DNA of 35,518 nt. Source: CAWDDA01 sp963813345 (lineage in GTDB: Bacteria > Acidobacteriota > Blastocatellia > RBC074). This document shows, one piece after another, positions 34,484-35,518 of the stretch; the stretch's first letter is position 1, and each line of letters opens with the position of its first letter. The stretch spans positions 1-35,518 of the forward strand of contig CAWEYR010000023.1 in NCBI GenBank assembly GCA_963813345.1. Reading direction: 5' to 3'. The translations under genes were made by a program, and so were the position numbers. The notes beneath the pieces were generated by a model. It searched no databases, had not been told where the DNA came from, and saw only the letters and a list, made by a program, of their open reading frames with translations.

Positions 34484-35518
34484 GTGATGACTCCGAGAAA
34501 AGCGTCTCCGCTGCGTCGCACTTTTCGAGCTCTTGATCCTGCTCGTTGTGCCATCTGGTTGCAGCCGACTCGGAGCAAGATACCTGTGTCGCGCCTGCTG
34601 GAGTCGGGCAAACCGATCGAACGCGAGATCGCGGGCGGTCAGTCGCACCTCTATCATATTACCCTCGCTGCGGGCCAATACCTTTTGTAATAGCTGAGCA
34701 AAACGGCATTGATCTGGTGATGTCGGCTTTCGGCCCTGATGGCAAAAAGCTGGCCGAAGTGGACAGTCCCAACGGCGCGTACGGTCCCGAGCCGGTCAGG
34801 TTGATTGGCGTTGTCGCTGGAGAATACCGGATCGAGGTGAGATCGACGGATAAGCGTGCTCGCAGCAGTGCCATATGTCGTAAGAATTAGCTGCGATGCG
34901 GGTCGCGACCGCTGCAAGACGAGTCGTGCGTTTCCGCACAGGCGCTCTTTGTCGAAGGTATGAAACTTCTTCGTACGGCCGGTGATCGCTGCCCGCCGAC
35001 AGGCGATCGAGAAGTTCGAGGCGGCGATCCCTCTCTGGCGGGCTGGTGGTGCGACGCGCCGAGCGGCCGAGACGATGCACGCCCTCGCCTTTGCATATTC
35101 GTCATTGGGTGAGAAGTCGAAGGCTCTCGATAACTATCAGCGCGAGGTGCTGCTCCGGGAGGCCATCGGTGATCGTCGCGGCGAAGGCCAGGTACTCAAC
35201 GACATCGGTACGATGTACAGCACGCTTGGCGAAACGCGGCAAGCACTCGACCATTTCCGTCGGGCATTGCCGCTGATACGCGAAATAAATGACCGTCACC
35301 TTGAAGCGGCGACGCTCAGTAATCTTGGGGGGCTTCACAAGCTGCTCGGCGATCTGCGCCAGGCGAAAGATTACCTCAGTCGAGCGCTCCCACTCCTTCG
35401 CTCGGATAACGACATGAAAGGACTGCCACGGCGCTCAACAACCTGGGCCTGGTCGAGAGCGAGTTGGGCGAGCGGCAGCGCGCGCTGGATTACTACAACG
35501 AATCTCTCCCGCTGAGCC
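34484..35518 (+). CDS. TPR protein of the CHAT-associated type, partial, multiply frameshifted
   Basis: A strong AGGAGGTAACGTG precedes the ATG. The pieces, spread over several frames, are: 'ESGKPIEREIAGGQSHLYHI' then 'TLAAGQYLL', 'AEQNGIDLVMSAFGPDGKKL' then 'AEVDSPNGAYGPEPVRL' (a beta-rich pre-peptidase-like domain), 'AQALFVEGMKLLRTA', 'AIEKFEAAIPLWRAGGA', and then TPRs ('LAFAYSSLGEKSKALDNYQR', 'LNDIGTMYSTLGETRQALDH', 'LSNLGGLHKLLGDLRQAKDY'). This order is that of large secreted or membrane TPR proteins of Acidobacteriota and Cyanobacteria that usually end in a CHAT (caspase-like) protease domain. That domain would lie beyond the window edge, so it is inferred. At least four breaks occur between 34680 and 35430. 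Sequencing error near a contig end is more likely than decay, but a pseudogene cannot be excluded. Confidence 0.65.

Overview
The window looks like a chromosomal segment from a Gram-negative bacterium, most likely an Acidobacteriota member of the Blastocatellia/Pyrinomonadales type. The evidence for this is: lpxC (lipid A, so an outer membrane); a secreted PQQ-type beta-propeller and a Tat-exported Gfo/Idh/MocA protein; zinc-ribbon/TPR proteins; a CHAT/TPR-type protein; Ser/Thr kinase signalling; and many short palindromic repeats. GC content looks to be in the mid-50s percent by eye. The taxonomic call is an inference, not a search result.

Layout. 0-2.5 kb (minus): acetyl-CoA synthetase followed by a PRC-barrel protein cut by the window edge. 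2.6-3.9 kb (plus): secreted beta-propeller protein. 4.0-4.8 kb (minus): myo-inositol oxygenase. 5.0-7.1 kb (plus): EF-G-like GTPase. 7.3-10.1 kb: BON-domain protein, class II aldolase/adducin, and Tat-dependent Gfo/Idh/MocA protein. 10.1-13.0 kb (minus): zinc-ribbon membrane protein, selD (itself a selenoprotein with an in-frame UGA) and recA. 13.2-15.7 kb (minus): TPR protein and thiolase. 15.9-19.3 kb (plus): sugar nucleotidyltransferase, phosphohexomutase and mutM. 19.5-26.2 kb (plus): a SEDS (FtsW/RodA) - PP2C - Ser/Thr kinase - FHA locus followed by an uncharacterised secreted protein. 26.4-30.0 kb: a REC/histidine-kinase hybrid, a NarL-type regulator, and a convergent membrane histidine kinase. 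30.1-33.3 kb (minus): epimerase, zinc dehydrogenase, sugar-binding lipoprotein. 33.4-34.3 kb (minus): lpxC. 34.5 kb to the end (plus): a CHAT-family-type TPR protein, badly frameshifted and cut by the edge.

Two features stand out. First, gaps between genes hold two families of long, near-perfect inverted repeats. One family (core GGGAGCGCC, with a conserved apical loop) has two large copies whose arms differ from each other but stay self-complementary. The other has a core GAGTTCAAGCTTTAGCTTG, and in four of its five copies this core is associated with tandem heptamers on one side and inverted heptamer-like sequence on the other. The heptamer sequence varies by copy but the architecture is kept. 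Second, the SEDS-phosphatase-kinase-FHA order resembles the actinobacterial rodA/pstP/pknB/fhaA locus, but the kinase carries an SH3-type extracytoplasmic domain instead of PASTA repeats.

About a dozen otherwise intact genes carry single-base frameshifts, and their density rises at the right end. I read these as sequencing indels, not decay, and give the reconstructed gene extents. No gene-free stretch exceeds 300 bases. I saw no tRNA, rRNA, CRISPR array or transposase gene.
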